64,000 nucleotides of DNA from NCBI GenBank assembly GCA_009937425.1, contig JAACFO010000009.1:1-64000 (forward strand), written 5' to 3'. Made by a program: the position numbers and the translations under genes. The notes under the pieces were generated by a model. It did not search any database and was not told the DNA's origin. It saw only the letters and a list, made by a program, of their open reading frames with translations. Below, piece after piece: positions 62,848 to 64,000 of this stretch (position 1 is its first letter; each line of letters starts with the position of its first letter). The DNA is from Gammaproteobacteria bacterium. GTDB lineage: Bacteria > Pseudomonadota > Gammaproteobacteria > HK1.

Positions 62848-64000
62848 CCAACGCCTCGACGACGCTTTGATAGATGGCCGTTGTCTCCGGCGAAGGGGCC
62901 GCGTCGCGCTCCGTAGCCAACGCCCGCCGGCAGTTGTCGTACACATCCACTGCCTCGGCATGCCTTCCGAGCTGTCGATAACACAGCATCAAACGTCTGT
63001 AGAAGCCTTCCGCGAGGGCGTCGACTTCCAGACCGCGAGCGTATAATCGAGCCACTTGATCCCAACGCTGTTTCTCTTCCCAGTAGCGGGCCAACTCACT
63101 TGCGGCACGCAAGAACTTATTACGGAAGCGCTCCCGCGCAGATGCGTAGCGCGGCTGATCGCCTTCACTTGCCATGAATGGACCGCGATAGATCTCGAAC
63201 AGTCCATCGGCCAGATGCGTCACCAATGTCTCCGGTGGTCGCGGTCGCGTGTAGCCGAGGGTTTCATCAATTTCATTCAGCACGCACTCTAGTGCATGAA
63301 CATCCAGCCAGCAACAACTGGGATCCAGGCTAAGCCGCCCATGCTTGAGTCCGATAGCGCGATCGTGCGCAAGTATCTTTCGAAGCCGGTGCAGGGTCGT
63401 CGTAAGCGACCGGTGCGCGTAGTCCGCATCGATACGAGGCCATAACTCCGCGGCCAGGTCACGCTCTTTCACATCCATGGCGCCGAACGCGACCAACGCC
63501 TTGAGAAGCTCCACTGGTTTTTGCTGCGGCTTGGCACCCGTTCCGAGAGGCTGCCCCTGTTTGAACACTTGGAACTCTCCAAACGACCGAATACGGATCG
63601 GCCAGGGCCACTCGTCCACGGTGACCGGCGACACGTCGGGCATCAATTCCCGACTTCGAATGAGGTTTCTCACATAGTCGACTTCAATCCCGGATTCCAG
63701 TGCGTGCACACAAAGCTCGGCCATGACGCGGGGTTGCCACCACATAAAATGCGTAAACCCGTGATCGCGGCCCAGGCCGAACGCATAGCGCAACGCATTG
63801 AGACCGGAACGCGTGCGCCCGTGGGCGAGCGCGATGTGCGCGTAAGTCGAGAATGCCATGTATTCCATCAATCGATTGTCAATGCCGCGCGCAAGCCGGC
63901 GCGCGCGCCGAAGATTGGAAATCGTGCGCCGCTCATCTGCGAGCTCATGAAAAATCTCGGCCAGGGCAAGACGGCACAACACTTCGTAAAAAGGACAACC
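62816..64000 (-). CDS. Transcriptional activator with BTAD (SARP-like) C-terminal domain, truncated by window edge
   Basis: IRSFGEFQVFKQGQPLGTGAKPQQKPVELLKALVAFGAMDVKERDLAAELWPRIDADYAHRSLTTTLHRLRKIL and ARLYARGLEVDALAEGFYRRLMLCYRQLGRHAEAVDVYDNCRRAL; no stop before the window end on the N-terminal side. Confidence 0.8.
   Translation of the reverse strand, partial: GCPFYEVLCRLALAEIFHELADERRTISNLRRARRLARGIDNRLMEYMAFSTYAHIALAHGRTRSGLNALRYAFGLGRDHGFTHFMWWQPRVMAELCVHALESGIEVDYVRNLIRSRELMPDVSPVTVDEWPWPIRIRSFGEFQVFKQGQPLGTGAKPQQKPVELLKALVAFGAMDVKERDLAAELWPRIDADYAHRSLTTTLHRLRKILAHDRAIGLKHGRLSLDPSCCWLDVHALECVLNEIDETLGYTRPRPPETLVTHLADGLFEIYRGPFMASEGDQPRYASARERFRNKFLRAASELARYWEEKQRWDQVARLYARGLEVDALAEGFYRRLMLCYRQLGRHAEAVDVYDNCRRALATERDAAPSPETTAIYQSVVEALGEDSDTQHYG

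Overview
This 64 kb window is chromosomal, GC-rich, and looks gammaproteobacterial (inferred from LpoA, SspA/SspB, trifunctional CysG, PcnB-FolK and Mla-IbaG-MurA gene orders). The left half is mostly conserved housekeeping genes: rnpB, rsmI, lpoA-yraN, sspAB, petABC, degS/algW, and a long minus-strand block queA-tgt-yajC-secDF-mlaFEDB-ibaG-murA-hisGDC. It also carries tRNA-Leu(CAA) and, further right, tRNA-Glu(CTC). The right half holds more accessory gene groups. The strongest candidate for something undescribed is a tightly packed plus-strand cluster at 34552-43835: an MLE-type enolase-superfamily enzyme, glutamate-mutase-like GlmS/GlmL/GlmE, a DUF1847-like Cys-rich protein, a bacteriohemerythrin, and a Wolinella-type frdCAB. 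The GlmE-like subunit aligns without gaps across the active site to my recollection of clostridial GlmE. It keeps the R66 and R100 equivalents but has lost the R149, H150 and E171 equivalents (Leu, Ser, Leu), which suggests a carbon-skeleton mutase acting on a substrate other than glutamate. A second candidate is a caspase-fold group: two tandem caspase-like proteins facing a CHASE2 cyclase operon, plus a separate TPR-CHAT lipoprotein. Other points are an Mla operon without mlaC, a radical SAM/B12 protein with a possible STAS-like tail, and a perfect 16-bp palindrome in a divergent promoter region. All family calls come from reading motifs in the translations; no searches were run.
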